From contig NZ_JAUSZI010000002.1 of NCBI RefSeq assembly GCF_030817415.1, forward strand, positions 4,836,001 through 4,900,000: a DNA stretch of 64,000 bases, in the 5' to 3' direction. The notes below the pieces were generated by a model, which was not told the DNA's origin, did no database searches, and was given only the letters and a program-made list of their open reading frames with translations. The first letter of the stretch is position 1, and each line of letters opens with the position of its first letter. Position numbers and translations under genes: made by a program. This DNA comes from Streptomyces umbrinus. GTDB taxonomy: Bacteria > Actinomycetota > Actinomycetes > Streptomycetales > Streptomycetaceae. Positions 30,737 to 40,671 of the stretch are shown here, piece by piece.

Positions 30737-32089
30737 ATGACTCAGCAGGGGGTGCGCTGGACTGCGGATCAGGTGCTGGCACTGGCGCCTGACGCAGCGT
30801 CACGCAAGGCGGGCAGCAAGCTCGGCGCGGCAGGGCCGTGGTCGGAGGCGGGCAGTACGGACGAGGGGACGGTGTGGGGACTGTGCAGGGGAAGCAGCAG
30901 CAGGCCGTATCAGACGGTGATCGACATCGCGGACTCCACCGGACCCGCGTACAAGTGCAGTTGCCCGAGCCGCAAGTTCCCGTGCAAGCACGCGCTGGGG
31001 CTGCTGCTGCTCTGGGCGGGCGAGGACGGCACGGTGCCGCGGGGGCAGGTGCCGGACTGGGCGGAGGAGTGGACAGAGGCGAGGAGGAAGCGCGCGGACG
31101 ACAAACGGGCGGCGAGCGCGGCGGGTTCCCCGGCCTCGGGTGATCCGGAGGCCGCGCGGCGCAGGGCGGAGCGGCGGGCCGAGCACATCACCGCGGGGGC
31201 GGCGGAGTTGGAGCAGCGGCTGGCCGACCTGCTCCGGAGCGGCCTGGCCACGGCGGAGCAGGCGGGGTACGGGCTGTGGGAGGAGACGGCGGCCCGGATG
31301 GTCGACGCGCAGGCGTCCGGACTGGCGGCCCGCGTACGGGAGTTGGGGGCGATCCCGTCGTCTGGCCCTGGCTGGCCGGTACGGTTGCTGGAGGAGTGCG
31401 CGCTGCTCCATCTCCTCGACCAGGGCTGGCTGCGCCGCGAGCGGCTGCCGGGCGGCCTGGCCGCGACGGTCCGTTCACGGATCGGGCTCACCGGACCGGC
31501 GGACGGCCCACCGGTCCGCGACCACTGGCTGGTCCTGGCCCAGTACGACACGTCGGACAGCCGCCTCACCACCCGCCGCATCTGGCTGCACGGGGCGGAA
31601 TCGGCGCGCCCGGTCCTGCTCCTGTCGTACGGGGCGGCCGGCCGCGCACCCGAACTGGCCCTGCCGGTCGGGCTGGCGCTCGATGCCGAGGTGTCCGCGT
31701 ATCCGGGCGCGGGACAGCCAAGGGCTGCACTGGGCGAGCAGTTCACGCCTCCGGCGCCCACGGCGATCCGCCCGCCGGGGGTGAGCGTGGCGCAGGCGGC
31801 GGCCAAGTACGGCGAGGCGCTCCGGGACGATCCGTGGCTGGACTCCCACCCTGTGACACTCGGCCGCGTCATACCCACCCCCGACGGCGACACCTGGCAA
31901 CTGGCCGACGCCGATGGCGAGCTGGCGCTCCCCCTCACCCCGGCGACCAGGCCCGGCTCGGGCCTGTGGCGTCTGATCGCCCTCTCCGGCGGCACACCGG
32001 TCACGGTCTTCGGAGAGTGCGGCCACCGCGGCTTCACGCCCCTCACGGCCTGGCCGGAGGGCCCGGGCGAGGCGGTGCCGCTGTGCTGA
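30737..32089 (+). CDS. SWIM zinc-finger protein
   Basis: The 450-residue protein carries a SWIM zinc finger near the N-terminus: C74, C76, C83 and H85 in KCSCPSRKFPCKHALGLLLL (CxCx6CxH). SWIM fingers bind nucleic acid or protein. The rest is a helical and beta region of unknown fold. It diverges from the MoxR-DUF5682-VWA operon and shares its damage-type promoter. SWIM proteins are regular members of MoxR/VWA neighbourhoods. ATG 30737 is seven bases after the predicted -10, so the transcript may be nearly leaderless. Confidence 0.88.
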   Translation: MTQQGVRWTADQVLALAPDAASRKAGSKLGAAGPWSEAGSTDEGTVWGLCRGSSSRPYQTVIDIADSTGPAYKCSCPSRKFPCKHALGLLLLWAGEDGTVPRGQVPDWAEEWTEARRKRADDKRAASAAGSPASGDPEAARRRAERRAEHITAGAAELEQRLADLLRSGLATAEQAGYGLWEETAARMVDAQASGLAARVRELGAIPSSGPGWPVRLLEECALLHLLDQGWLRRERLPGGLAATVRSRIGLTGPADGPPVRDHWLVLAQYDTSDSRLTTRRIWLHGAESARPVLLLSYGAAGRAPELALPVGLALDAEVSAYPGAGQPRAALGEQFTPPAPTAIRPPGVSVAQAAAKYGEALRDDPWLDSHPVTLGRVIPTPDGDTWQLADADGELALPLTPATRPGSGLWRLIALSGGTPVTVFGECGHRGFTPLTAWPEGPGEAVPLC

Positions 32090-32180
32090 CCACGACACCA
32101 CTCCCGGCCCCCTCGCCGCCCACGGACCTGACCGACCCGACCGACCTCACGGCTTTGGTGGATCCATGGAAGGGACGCTC

Positions 32181-33854
32181 ATGAACAGGACCCCCGCCCC
32201 CACCGACACGGCTTCCACCGACACGGCTTCCACCGACTCGGCCTCCACGGACACGTCCGGTGGGAGCCACTGGGAGGAGCTCGTGACCGCGGCGCTCCTG
32301 GGGACCGCGCGGCGTACGCCGTCGGGGATTCCGGCCGGCCGGGAGGCACCGACGGCACTGCTGGACGCGGCGGCCGTGGAGACCGTGCGGCGGCGGGCCG
32401 GGATGCGGCCGGGGCGGGCGGCGGCCCGGGTGGAGCCCGCAGTGGAGGACCCTCGTCCGCTGTTGCCGCCCGCGGCCGCACGCAGACTCGCGATGCTGCT
32501 CGCCGACCGGCCCGGGACGGGCGGCGGCAGTGGCGGCCGCAGAGGCTCGGCTCCCGATCTCATGGAGCTGCTCCCGCAGTGGCTCACCACGGCGAACCGG
32601 CGTGGGTTCGCGCCCCGCCCGGAGGCGCTGCCCGCGCTGCTTGACGCGGCCCGGGGGCGTACGGATCTGCGGCCGGCGGTGCTGGCGTTCGCGGGGCCGC
32701 GCGCGCTGTGGCTGGCCCGGCTGAACACGGACTGGCGGTTCGCGCTGCGCTCGACGCCGGGCGGCGGGGCGGCTCTGCCCGGGCCCGAGGAACCCGATCG
32801 CATACGGGAGTTGTGGGAGGAGGGCCTGTTCGCCGAGCGGGTCGCACTCCTCTCGGGGATACGGGCCAGGGACGCGGCGGCCGCGCGGGACCTGCTGGCC
32901 ACGACGTGGGCGACGGAGCGGGCCGAGGACCGGCTGATGTTCCTCGACTCGTTGCGGACGGGACTGTGCGCGGCGGACGAGCCGTTCCTGGAGCGGGCGT
33001 TGGCCGACCGGAGCCGCAATGTGCGGGCCACGGCGGCGGAGTTGCTGTCCGCGCTGCCCGGTTCGGCGCTCGCCGGGCGGATGGCGGAGCGCGCGGTGTC
33101 CTGCGTGGCCGTCGACCACACACAGGGCACGCCGACGATAGCGGTCGAGGCTCCGCACGAGTGCGATCCGGGCATGGAGCGGGACGGAGTCGTTCCCAAG
33201 GCTCCGGCAGGGCGGGGTGAACGGTCCTGGTGGCTGGGCCAGTTGGTCGAGGCGGCACCGCTCGGCACGTGGTCGCGGCGGCTCGGGGGACGTACGCCGG
33301 CGGAGATCGTGGCGCTGCCCGTGGCGGACGACTGGCAGAGCGAGCTGCATGCCGCGTGGTGCCGGGCCGCTGTGCGCCAGCGCGACCCTTCCTGGTCCAG
33401 AGCGCTACTGGGAACTCCCGCCGCACCGGAGGCGGGCGGACCGGGTGCGGTGTCGCTCGCCGAACGGGCCAAGCTGCTCGGCACGCTGGGGGCCGCGGAG
33501 CGGGCCGACTGGGTGGCGGGATTCATAGCCGTGCACGGCCTGTCCGAGGCGTTCCAACTGCTCGGAGTGTGCACGGTGCCGTGGTCGGGGCCCTTGGGGC
33601 GGGCGGTCGTCGACGCCCTCAACATCGCGCGCGACGCGGGCAGTTATCCATGGAGCTTCAGCGGAGTCATGGGCCTGGCCGAACGCTGCCTGGACCCTTC
33701 GGAAGCCCTCCACCTCGAAACCCTCACCGCGATCCCCGACGAACCGGAGAACGCGGCCCCCGGCGCCGGCAGCTACTGGTCAGAATCCTTCCAACGCCTG
33801 GTCACAACCCTGCGCCTACGAGCAGCGATGCAGAGAGAACTCGAGGAGGAGTAG
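32181..33854 (+). CDS. DUF5691 family protein
   Basis: The 557-residue protein starts with a low-complexity Thr/Ser/Ala/Asp segment (TDTASTDTASTDSASTDT). It continues with HWEELVTAALLGTARR, a hallmark-like start of DUF5691, and helical, HEAT-like repeats (ERALADRSRNVRATAAELLSALPGSALA). It probably serves as a scaffold or adaptor. It is the second gene of the SWIM transcription unit, 91 bases downstream. ATG 32181 is preferred over ATG 32166 because AAGGG (32169-32173) is correctly spaced. An 8-base tandem duplication (GAGGAGTA) spans the stop. Confidence 0.85.
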   Translation: MNRTPAPTDTASTDTASTDSASTDTSGGSHWEELVTAALLGTARRTPSGIPAGREAPTALLDAAAVETVRRRAGMRPGRAAARVEPAVEDPRPLLPPAAARRLAMLLADRPGTGGGSGGRRGSAPDLMELLPQWLTTANRRGFAPRPEALPALLDAARGRTDLRPAVLAFAGPRALWLARLNTDWRFALRSTPGGGAALPGPEEPDRIRELWEEGLFAERVALLSGIRARDAAAARDLLATTWATERAEDRLMFLDSLRTGLCAADEPFLERALADRSRNVRATAAELLSALPGSALAGRMAERAVSCVAVDHTQGTPTIAVEAPHECDPGMERDGVVPKAPAGRGERSWWLGQLVEAAPLGTWSRRLGGRTPAEIVALPVADDWQSELHAAWCRAAVRQRDPSWSRALLGTPAAPEAGGPGAVSLAERAKLLGTLGAAERADWVAGFIAVHGLSEAFQLLGVCTVPWSGPLGRAVVDALNIARDAGSYPWSFSGVMGLAERCLDPSEALHLETLTAIPDEPENAAPGAGSYWSESFQRLVTTLRLRAAMQRELEEE

Positions 33855-33922
33855 AGGAGTAAGCGCCCTGCGCTGCCGGACCCAATGCGTCACCATCGCA
33901 GCAACGTCACCCCCTCTTACCC

Positions 33923-33970
33923 AAGGGGCGCGGGGAACTGCGCGACCAGCCCCCACCACCCCGCACCCAC
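33923..33970 (+). repeat. Dispersed intergenic element A, copy 1
   Basis: It begins AAGGGGCGCGGGGAACTGCG and continues CGACCAGCCCCCACC. Related sequences occur at 40857-40913 and 59328-59377 (inverted) and, interrupted, at 51941-52006. All are in gene-free gaps near gene ends. Confidence 0.8.
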
Positions 33971-34016
33971 ACACAACCCAAGCCACCCACGCACCCCCCG
34001 TCCACCCAGCGGAGCG

Positions 34017-34418
<402 letters not shown>

Positions 34419-34633
34419 CACTGCCTCCATGAACCGACTACACCGATCAACCGACCTGCACGGTCCGCGGGGATCTGCGGAGCTCCGCCGAGATCCACGG
34501 AGATTCACGGAGATCCACTCGGACCTGTACCGACTGATAGCACCCGAGGGCCGTGACGGCGACTCGCCGCCACCGCGCTCACGTCAGATATGCCCCGGTG
34601 GCACAGCAACCCCGCACGACACGGCCGGGGAAG

Positions 34634-35008
34634 GTGAACGAACGTTATCGCCACCATCCCGTCACCGGCAGTTTCGCGGTGTGGACCGAGGGGGAAATCA
34701 CACGGTGGGACAAGTTCGCCGCGCACCGGTCCCGCATCACGCGGCACATGGGCCGCAGCCAGCGGTCGATGGACCGCAGCCGGACCGGGCGCAAGGGGAG
34801 CCGCTACGAGGTCGCCGCACCGCCGCGCCGTCAGCCGCGCGGCACGGTGGTGCGGCGCACCGGCGATCGCACGACGACGGGCACGCCCGTCGCTCCACCC
34901 GGCGTCACACGCGCCGCACGTGCACCGCCTTCCTCGTTACCGGCTTCTCACGAGGGCACACGGGGGACGGAGTCGTCCTCCCGTGCGCCGACGGGAGGTC
35001 GGCCATGA
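34634..35008 (+). CDS. Small basic protein containing a TTA codon, coupled to lipase
   Basis: From GTG 34634 the frame shows typical G/C third positions for about 90 codons (VNERYRHHPVTGSFAVWTEG, EITRWDKFAAHRSRITRHMG). Its TGA overlaps the lipase ATG (ATGA), supporting a real, coupled gene of about 124 residues. The product is Arg-rich and has no recognised domain. Near its end there is a TTA leucine codon (about 34937-34939), rare in Streptomyces and normally read by the bldA tRNA. The last 30 or so codons lose the third-base bias. The start is uncertain. Confidence 0.45.
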   Translation: MNERYRHHPVTGSFAVWTEGEITRWDKFAAHRSRITRHMGRSQRSMDRSRTGRKGSRYEVAAPPRRQPRGTVVRRTGDRTTTGTPVAPPGVTRAARAPPSSLPASHEGTRGTESSSRAPTGGRP

Positions 35009-35931
35009 AGGTCACCAGGGCAGTGTCGCCCCTTCTTCCACTCTGCCAGCGCCTGCTTCCCGGCAGACTGGCCGGACTCTCACTGACCCTCCTGAAGGCG
35101 ACCGCCCTGGAGATCGTGATCCTCGCGGGCCACCTCCTCCTCTATCCCACCGGCATCACCCCGGAGCGCCGCCCGACCCCGACTCCACCCGGGCCGCCGA
35201 CGGACCTCACGGACGCAGGCACACGTACGGGCACCGGCGACACTCCCGACACCACCCGGCTCCCCACCCCCACCAGGCCGCCGGTCGTCCTGCTGCACGG
35301 CTTCATCGACAACCGCTCCGTCTTCGTGATGCTGCGCCGCTCACTGGCCCAGCACGGCAGGCAGCAGATCGAGTCGCTCAACTACTCCCCGCTGACCTGC
35401 GACATACGGACCGCCGCAGAGCTGCTCGGCCGGCACATCGAGGAGATCTGCGAGCGCACCGGCCGTCACGAGGTGGACATCGTCGGGCACAGCCTCGGCG
35501 GACTGATAGCGCGCTACTACGTGCAGTGCCTGGGCGGTGACGTCCGCGTCCGGACCCTCGTCACACTGGGCACGCCGCACTCGGGCACGCGGGTCGTCCC
35601 GCTGATGAACGCGCACCCGATCGTCCGCCAGATGCGCCCCGGTTCCGGCGTGCTCGACGAACTGTGCCAGCCGGCGCCGCACTGCCGGACGCGGTTCGTG
35701 AGCTTCTGGAGCGACCTCGACCAGTTGATGGACCCGCTGGAGACCGCGTGCATCGAGCACCCGGACCTGCTCGTCCAAAACGTGCGGGTGAGCGGAATCG
35801 GGCATCTCGCCCTCCCGGTGCACCCGGCCGTCGCGGCCGGCATCCGGCAGGCCCTGGACTCCGAGGAGACGGAGGCCCGCCCGGCCGCCGCCCACGCCAC
35901 CGCCCAGGCCGACGGTCTGACGGTGGCGTGA
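35005..35931 (+). CDS. Alpha/beta hydrolase, lipase-like, probably membrane-anchored or secreted
   Basis: The 308-residue protein begins with a hydrophobic helix (LSLTLLKATALEIVILAGHLLLYP) that is a signal or anchor, followed by a Pro/Thr-rich linker. The lipase fold shows the oxyanion strand PVVLLHGF, the nucleophile elbow GHSLGGLIAR (S163), TLGTPHSGT, and a C-terminal GIGHLALP with the catalytic His. This pattern is that of triacylglycerol lipases related to LipA/EstA. ATG 35005 has GGGAGG six bases upstream. A 19-base tandem duplication with one mismatch (35917-35954) spans the stop codon. Confidence 0.88.
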   Translation: MKVTRAVSPLLPLCQRLLPGRLAGLSLTLLKATALEIVILAGHLLLYPTGITPERRPTPTPPGPPTDLTDAGTRTGTGDTPDTTRLPTPTRPPVVLLHGFIDNRSVFVMLRRSLAQHGRQQIESLNYSPLTCDIRTAAELLGRHIEEICERTGRHEVDIVGHSLGGLIARYYVQCLGGDVRVRTLVTLGTPHSGTRVVPLMNAHPIVRQMRPGSGVLDELCQPAPHCRTRFVSFWSDLDQLMDPLETACIEHPDLLVQNVRVSGIGHLALPVHPAVAAGIRQALDSEETEARPAAAHATAQADGLTVA

Positions 35932-36281
35932 CCGACTGACGGCGGCGTGACCGAGAGCGTCACCGAGAGCAGGGGCGTGACGGGAAGCGCCGGAGCGAGA
36001 AAGCGAGCCAACCGGAAGCGGCGGAGTGCAAGCGGCGCAAAAGCCAACCGGCACAACCGGAAGGCGCCGCCGAACCCGTTCAACCGGCTCCGAGGACCGA
36101 CGTTTCTTCGAACATTCATCGAACGCCAGGCCAAAGCTGTGCCCGCCCTCCGCCGAAAGACGGCTGAATGCCCGTTTCCTGAGAGGAGGAAAGCCGCCGA
36201 AGATTGTCGCGCCCTCATACCGCCGGGTACAGTCGCCGCACTGCTCTGCCAGCCCCTGTCGTCGAGGCGAAAGAGAAGTTG
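35932..36281. other. Gap upstream of the M23 peptidase
   Basis: The left end repeats CGTGACCGAGAG-like units left over from the stop-spanning duplication. The remainder (36000-36281) is less GC-rich and should contain the promoter and a leader of the peptidase gene. I looked for a ydaO-type riboswitch here and did not find its conserved blocks. Confidence 0.4.
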
Positions 36282-38000
36282 GTGAACGACCGTCACCCGT
36301 CGGGGACCGCAACTCCCCCGGCTCCGGCTCCCGAGGCCGCCTCGGCGCATTACGCGTCCTATGGCGAACAGGGCGTCCAGTACGGCGACTTCACCACGTA
36401 CGACGGCTACTCCGCCACCGGTTTTGATGCCAACGCCGCCGGTATATACGGCGCGACGGGCAGCTACGACACGACGGGCGCCTACGCGACGACGACCTTC
36501 GACACCGACCCCCTGTTCGGCGACCTCCCCGGCAACGGCGGCGGTAACGACGGCAGCGGCGCGGGCACAGGTTCGTACGACGCCACCCAGTGGGCCACCG
36601 GCAGTCATCAGACGCTGAACTACGACCCGTACGCGGCCCAGCACCACGCCGCGTTCGAGACCGGCAGCTATGACACGAGCGGCGTCTGGTCGGACTCCGG
36701 TTACCAGCAGCTCGGCGAGATCCCGACGCAGGCCGCGGGCCCCGAAGGCACCGGCCAGTGGGACGCGAACGCCTGGCGCCAGGCCGATCCGGTCGACCCC
36801 ACCCAGCAGTGGACCGCGCCGACCTTCGAGACCGGCACGTACGACGCGACGGCCTGGAACTCGGACGGCGGCGACCAGAACCAGCAGAACCAGACTCAGG
36901 TCCAGCCCCAGATCCACCATCAGGCGCAGGCCGAGCACGAGTCGTATCCGACGACCGACCAGCACACGTCGGCCGTCCCGCACACGTCGTACGACCACCA
37001 CGAGGCCTACGACCGGCACGAGTCGTACGACCAGCAGGCCACCAACGCGTTCGAGCAGGTCCCGTACGAAGAACAGGTCACCGCGGAAGGCGAGTTCACC
37101 CCCTCCGACGACGCCGACGCGGACTCCGGTACCGATGGCCACAGCCACACCCACGACGAACCCGCGTCCTTCGACGACGTCGAGGAATCCACCTCCGTCG
37201 CCACCGCCGCCCCGGCCGGCCGCTCCGCGTCACGTGCGGCCGGCCGTTCCGCGCCCCGTTCCCGCCGCCGCACCCCGCCGAAGCGTTCCGCTCTGCTGAC
37301 GGTCGCCGTGCCCTCGGCGTGTGTGATGGGCGTCGCCGGAATCGCCGCCGCGTCCGTGACCGGCGGGAGCAGCAGCAACGACGACGTGCAGACGACGACG
37401 GCCGCCGCGCCCGACGCGAGCGCCGTGAAGCCGGCGGCAGCGAACAACCAGCTGGACACCCAGCTCGAGAACCTCTCGGCTGACGCGGACGACTTCGCCG
37501 ACCGTGCGAGCCGTACGCAGGAACGTATCGACTTGAAGGCCCAGCAAGCCGCCGACAAGCAGAAGGCGGCGGCGGAGGCGGCCCGCAAGGAGCGACTGCG
37601 GCCGAAGTTCGCGCTGCCGGTCGCGCAGCACGGGCTCAGCGCCTACTACGGACAGGCCGGCATCAACTGGATGTCCGTCCACACCGGCATCGACTTCCCC
37701 GTCTCGTACGGCACGACGGTGATGGCCGCGACCGACGGGACCGTCCGGACGCAGTGGAACAGCGCGTACGGGAACATGGTCATCGTGACGGCCAAGGACG
37801 GTACGGAGACGTGGTACTGCCACCTCTCCACGTACAAGGTCGCCTCGGGGGCCGTGGTGAAGGCCGGGGACCCGATCGCGTACTCCGGGAACTCCGGGAA
37901 CTCGACCGGTCCGCACCTTCACTTCGAGGTGCGGCCGGGTGGTGGCTCGGCTATCGACCCGCTGCCGTGGTTGCGCAGCCACGGGCTGGATCCCTCCTGA
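36282..38000 (+). CDS. M23 family metallopeptidase with long disordered N-terminus
   Basis: The 572-residue protein has about 290 residues of Gly/Tyr/Gln/His/Asp-rich low-complexity sequence with repeated 'ETGSYDTSG/ETGTYDATA' and 'YDHHEAYDRHESYDQQ' units. A basic patch, one membrane segment (LLTVAVPSACVMGVAGIAAASV) and a short coiled coil follow. The C-terminal LytM/M23 domain has its zinc motifs (HTGIDF and HLHFEV). It is a type II membrane protein whose outer domain cleaves peptidoglycan cross-bridges. GTG 36282 has AAGAGAAG upstream. Confidence 0.9.
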   Translation: MNDRHPSGTATPPAPAPEAASAHYASYGEQGVQYGDFTTYDGYSATGFDANAAGIYGATGSYDTTGAYATTTFDTDPLFGDLPGNGGGNDGSGAGTGSYDATQWATGSHQTLNYDPYAAQHHAAFETGSYDTSGVWSDSGYQQLGEIPTQAAGPEGTGQWDANAWRQADPVDPTQQWTAPTFETGTYDATAWNSDGGDQNQQNQTQVQPQIHHQAQAEHESYPTTDQHTSAVPHTSYDHHEAYDRHESYDQQATNAFEQVPYEEQVTAEGEFTPSDDADADSGTDGHSHTHDEPASFDDVEESTSVATAAPAGRSASRAAGRSAPRSRRRTPPKRSALLTVAVPSACVMGVAGIAAASVTGGSSSNDDVQTTTAAAPDASAVKPAAANNQLDTQLENLSADADDFADRASRTQERIDLKAQQAADKQKAAAEAARKERLRPKFALPVAQHGLSAYYGQAGINWMSVHTGIDFPVSYGTTVMAATDGTVRTQWNSAYGNMVIVTAKDGTETWYCHLSTYKVASGAVVKAGDPIAYSGNSGNSTGPHLHFEVRPGGGSAIDPLPWLRSHGLDPS

Positions 38001-38032
38001 GCGAGGCCCTGTTGAGGCCTTGAGGCCGGAGT

Positions 38033-38100
38033 GCCGGGGGCTCCGCCCCCCAGACCCCCGTATCGGCCTGAACGGCCTCGTCCTCAATCGCCGGACGGGC
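38033..38100 (-). repeat. Dispersed palindromic element B, copy 1
   Basis: On the minus strand it begins GCCCGTCCGGCGATTGAGGA and ends in a hairpin (GGGGGTCTGGGGGGCGGAGC...CCCCC). A near-identical copy lies at 59440-59507 in the opposite orientation. It sits in the gap between two convergent genes (peptidase and pcrA). Confidence 0.85.
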
Positions 38101-38169
38101 TGAGAAGATCGGCCCGGCCTCAAGCAGCCCCCAGCAGCCAACGCCCCTGGGGACTGCAGCACTTCAGCT

Positions 38170-40662
38170 CTACAGCTTCTCCACCGGTGCGTACCGCAGC
38201 AGCAACCGCTTCGGCTTCTCCTCGCCGAAGTCGACCGTCGCCTCCGCGTTCGCGCCCGTGCCCTTCACGCCGACGACCGTGCCGAGGCCGAACTGGTCGT
38301 GGGTGACGCGGTCGCCGACGGCGAGTGACACCACCGGCTTGTCCGCGGCGCCGCGTCGTGTGGCGAAGCCGGACGCGCCCGAGGCGGCCGAGCGGGAGCG
38401 CGAGGAGGACAGGGAGGCGGCAACGCCGGAGACCGGGCCGGAGGACACCGGCCCCAGGGAGCCCGTGCGCTTCCACTCCAGATGCGTCTCCGGGATCTCC
38501 TCCAGGAAACGCGACGGCGGGTTGTACGAGGGCTGGCCCCAGGCGCTGCGCATCGACGAGCGGGTGAGATACAGCCGCTCCCTCGCGCGCGTGATGCCGA
38601 CGTACGCGAGCCGGCGCTCCTCCTCCAGCTCCTTGGTCTGCCCGAGCGAGCGCATGTGCGGGAAGACGCCGTCCTCCATGCCGGTCAGGAACACCACGGG
38701 GAATTCGAGACCCTTGGCGGTGTGGAGGGTCATCAGCGTTATCACGCCGGACCCGTCCTCCTCCTCGTCCGGGATCTGGTCGGAGTCGGCGACGAGCGCG
38801 ACCCGCTCCAGGAAGGCGGAGAGCCCGCCCGGTGCCTCGCCCTCGCCGGCCTCCTGCTCGAACTCCAGGGCCACGGCGGCCAGTTCCTGGAGGTTCTCGA
38901 TGCGGGTCTCGTCCTGCGGGTCGGTCGAGGCCTGCAACTCGGCGAGGTAGCCGGTCCGTTCGAGAACCGCCTCCAGGACCGTCGCCGGTCCTGCGCCCGA
39001 CTCGACGATCGTGCGGAGGTCCTCCATCAGCGTGTTGAACCTCTTGACGGCGTTCGTCGAGCGGGACGCCATGCCGTACGCCTCGTCGACGCGGCGCAGC
39101 GCCTGCGCGAAGCTGATCTTCTCGCGCTGGGAGAGCGCGTCGATCATCGCCTCGGCGCGGTCGCCGATGCCGCGCTTGGGGACGTTGAGAATGCGGCGCA
39201 GCGGTACGGAGTCCTCGGGGTTCGCGAGCACCCGCAGGTACGCGAGGACGTCGCGGACCTCCTTGCGCTCGTAGAAGCGGACGCCGCCGACGACCTTGTA
39301 GGGCAGGCCGACGCGGATGAAGACCTCTTCGAAGACACGGGACTGCGCGTTCGTACGGTAGAAGACCGCGACGTCGCCCGCCTTCGCGTCGCCCGCGTCC
39401 GTGAGGCGGTCGATCTCGTCGGCGACGAACTGGGCCTCGTCGTGCTCGGTGTCGGCGACATAGCCGGTGATCTGGGCGCCCGCGCCCGCGTTGGTCCACA
39501 GGTTCTTGGGGCGGCGCGACTCGTTGCGCTCGATGACCGCGTTGGCGGCGGTGAGGATCGTCTGCGTCGAGCGGTAGTTCTGCTCCAGCAAGATCGTCGT
39601 CGCGTTCGGGTAGTCCTCCTCGAACTGGAGGATGTTGCGGATGGTCGCGCCGCGGAAGGCGTAGATCGACTGGTCGGCGTCACCCACCACGCACAGCTCG
39701 GCCGGCGGGAGGTCGTGCTCGCTCGGCGGTACGTCGACCGGGTGCTCGGAGGTGCCGACGAGTTCGCGCACGAGTGCGTACTGCGCGTGGTTCGTGTCCT
39801 GGTACTCGTCGACCAGGACGTGCCGGAAGCGGCGGCGGTAGTGCTCGGCAACGTCCGGGAAAGCGCGCAGGAGGTTGACCGTCGTCATGATCAGGTCGTC
39901 GAAGTCCAGCGCGTTCGCCTCGCGCAGGCGTGACTGGTACATCGCGTAGGCCTGGGCGAGCGTCTTCTCGAAGCCGTCGGCGGCCTGGGCGGCGAAGTCC
40001 TCCTCGTCGATCAGCTCGTTCTTCAGGTTCGAGATCTTGGCGCTGAACGACTTGGGCGGGAAGCGCTTGGGGTCGAGGTCCAGGTCACGGCAGACCAGGG
40101 CCATGAGGCGCTTGCTGTCGGCGGCGTCGTAGATCGAGAAGGAAGAGGTGAAGCCGAGCTGCTTCGACTCGCGCCGCAGGATCCGGACGCACGCGCTGTG
40201 GAAGGTCATCACCCACATCGCGTTGGCCCGGGGGCCGACGAGCTGCTCGACGCGCTCCTTCATCTCGCCCGCGGCCTTGTTCGTGAAGGTGATCGCGAGG
40301 ATCTGGCCCGGGTGCACCTTGCGCTCGCCCAGCAGGTGGGCGATCCGGTGCGTGAGCACACGGGTCTTGCCGGAACCCGCGCCGGCCACGATGAGCAGCG
40401 GCGAGCCGTGGTGGACCACCGCCGCGCGCTGGTTCTCGTTCAGCCCGTCCAGGAGCGCGGCCGGGTCCACGTGCGGCCTGGGCGCGCCGTCGCGGTAGTA
40501 GCCGTCCCGGCTCGGCGGCACGTCGAAGCGGCCGCCGAACAAATCGTCCGGAACGGGCTCCGACTCCGACGCCTCGTCCTCGGGCGGCGGCGGGGGCTCC
40601 TCCTCGTGGGCCCGCGAGGGCTTGAGGTCCGCCAGGAAGCTGTCATCAAAGAGGCTGCTCAT
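38170..40662 (-). CDS. pcrA: ATP-dependent DNA helicase PcrA/UvrD
   Basis: The superfamily 1A 3'-5' helicase acts in nucleotide excision repair and clearing of recombination intermediates. The 830-residue product has a disordered acidic N-terminus. All helicase motifs follow: GAGSGKT (residues 94-100), LAITFTNKAAGEM, VDEYQDTNHAQ, GDADQSIYAFRGA, LEQNYRSTQTIL, LMTLHTAKGLEFPVVFLTGMEDG and YVGITRARERLYLTRS. The C-terminal Tudor-like RNAP-binding segment is also present (GDRVTHDQFGLGTVVGVKG). Its promoter carries a near-perfect RecA-NDp/PafBC motif. Confidence 0.97.
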   Translation of the reverse strand: MSSLFDDSFLADLKPSRAHEEEPPPPPEDEASESEPVPDDLFGGRFDVPPSRDGYYRDGAPRPHVDPAALLDGLNENQRAAVVHHGSPLLIVAGAGSGKTRVLTHRIAHLLGERKVHPGQILAITFTNKAAGEMKERVEQLVGPRANAMWVMTFHSACVRILRRESKQLGFTSSFSIYDAADSKRLMALVCRDLDLDPKRFPPKSFSAKISNLKNELIDEEDFAAQAADGFEKTLAQAYAMYQSRLREANALDFDDLIMTTVNLLRAFPDVAEHYRRRFRHVLVDEYQDTNHAQYALVRELVGTSEHPVDVPPSEHDLPPAELCVVGDADQSIYAFRGATIRNILQFEEDYPNATTILLEQNYRSTQTILTAANAVIERNESRRPKNLWTNAGAGAQITGYVADTEHDEAQFVADEIDRLTDAGDAKAGDVAVFYRTNAQSRVFEEVFIRVGLPYKVVGGVRFYERKEVRDVLAYLRVLANPEDSVPLRRILNVPKRGIGDRAEAMIDALSQREKISFAQALRRVDEAYGMASRSTNAVKRFNTLMEDLRTIVESGAGPATVLEAVLERTGYLAELQASTDPQDETRIENLQELAAVALEFEQEAGEGEAPGGLSAFLERVALVADSDQIPDEEEDGSGVITLMTLHTAKGLEFPVVFLTGMEDGVFPHMRSLGQTKELEEERRLAYVGITRARERLYLTRSSMRSAWGQPSYNPPSRFLEEIPETHLEWKRTGSLGPVSSGPVSGVAASLSSSRSRSAASGASGFATRRGAADKPVVSLAVGDRVTHDQFGLGTVVGVKGTGANAEATVDFGEEKPKRLLLRYAPVEKL

Positions 40663-40671
40663 CGCTCTCCG

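Noticed and set aside
36030..36281. Second ydaO riboswitch before the M23 peptidase
   Set aside because: M23 genes can have one, but the conserved GGGTGAATC and GCTAACTC blocks are missing here.
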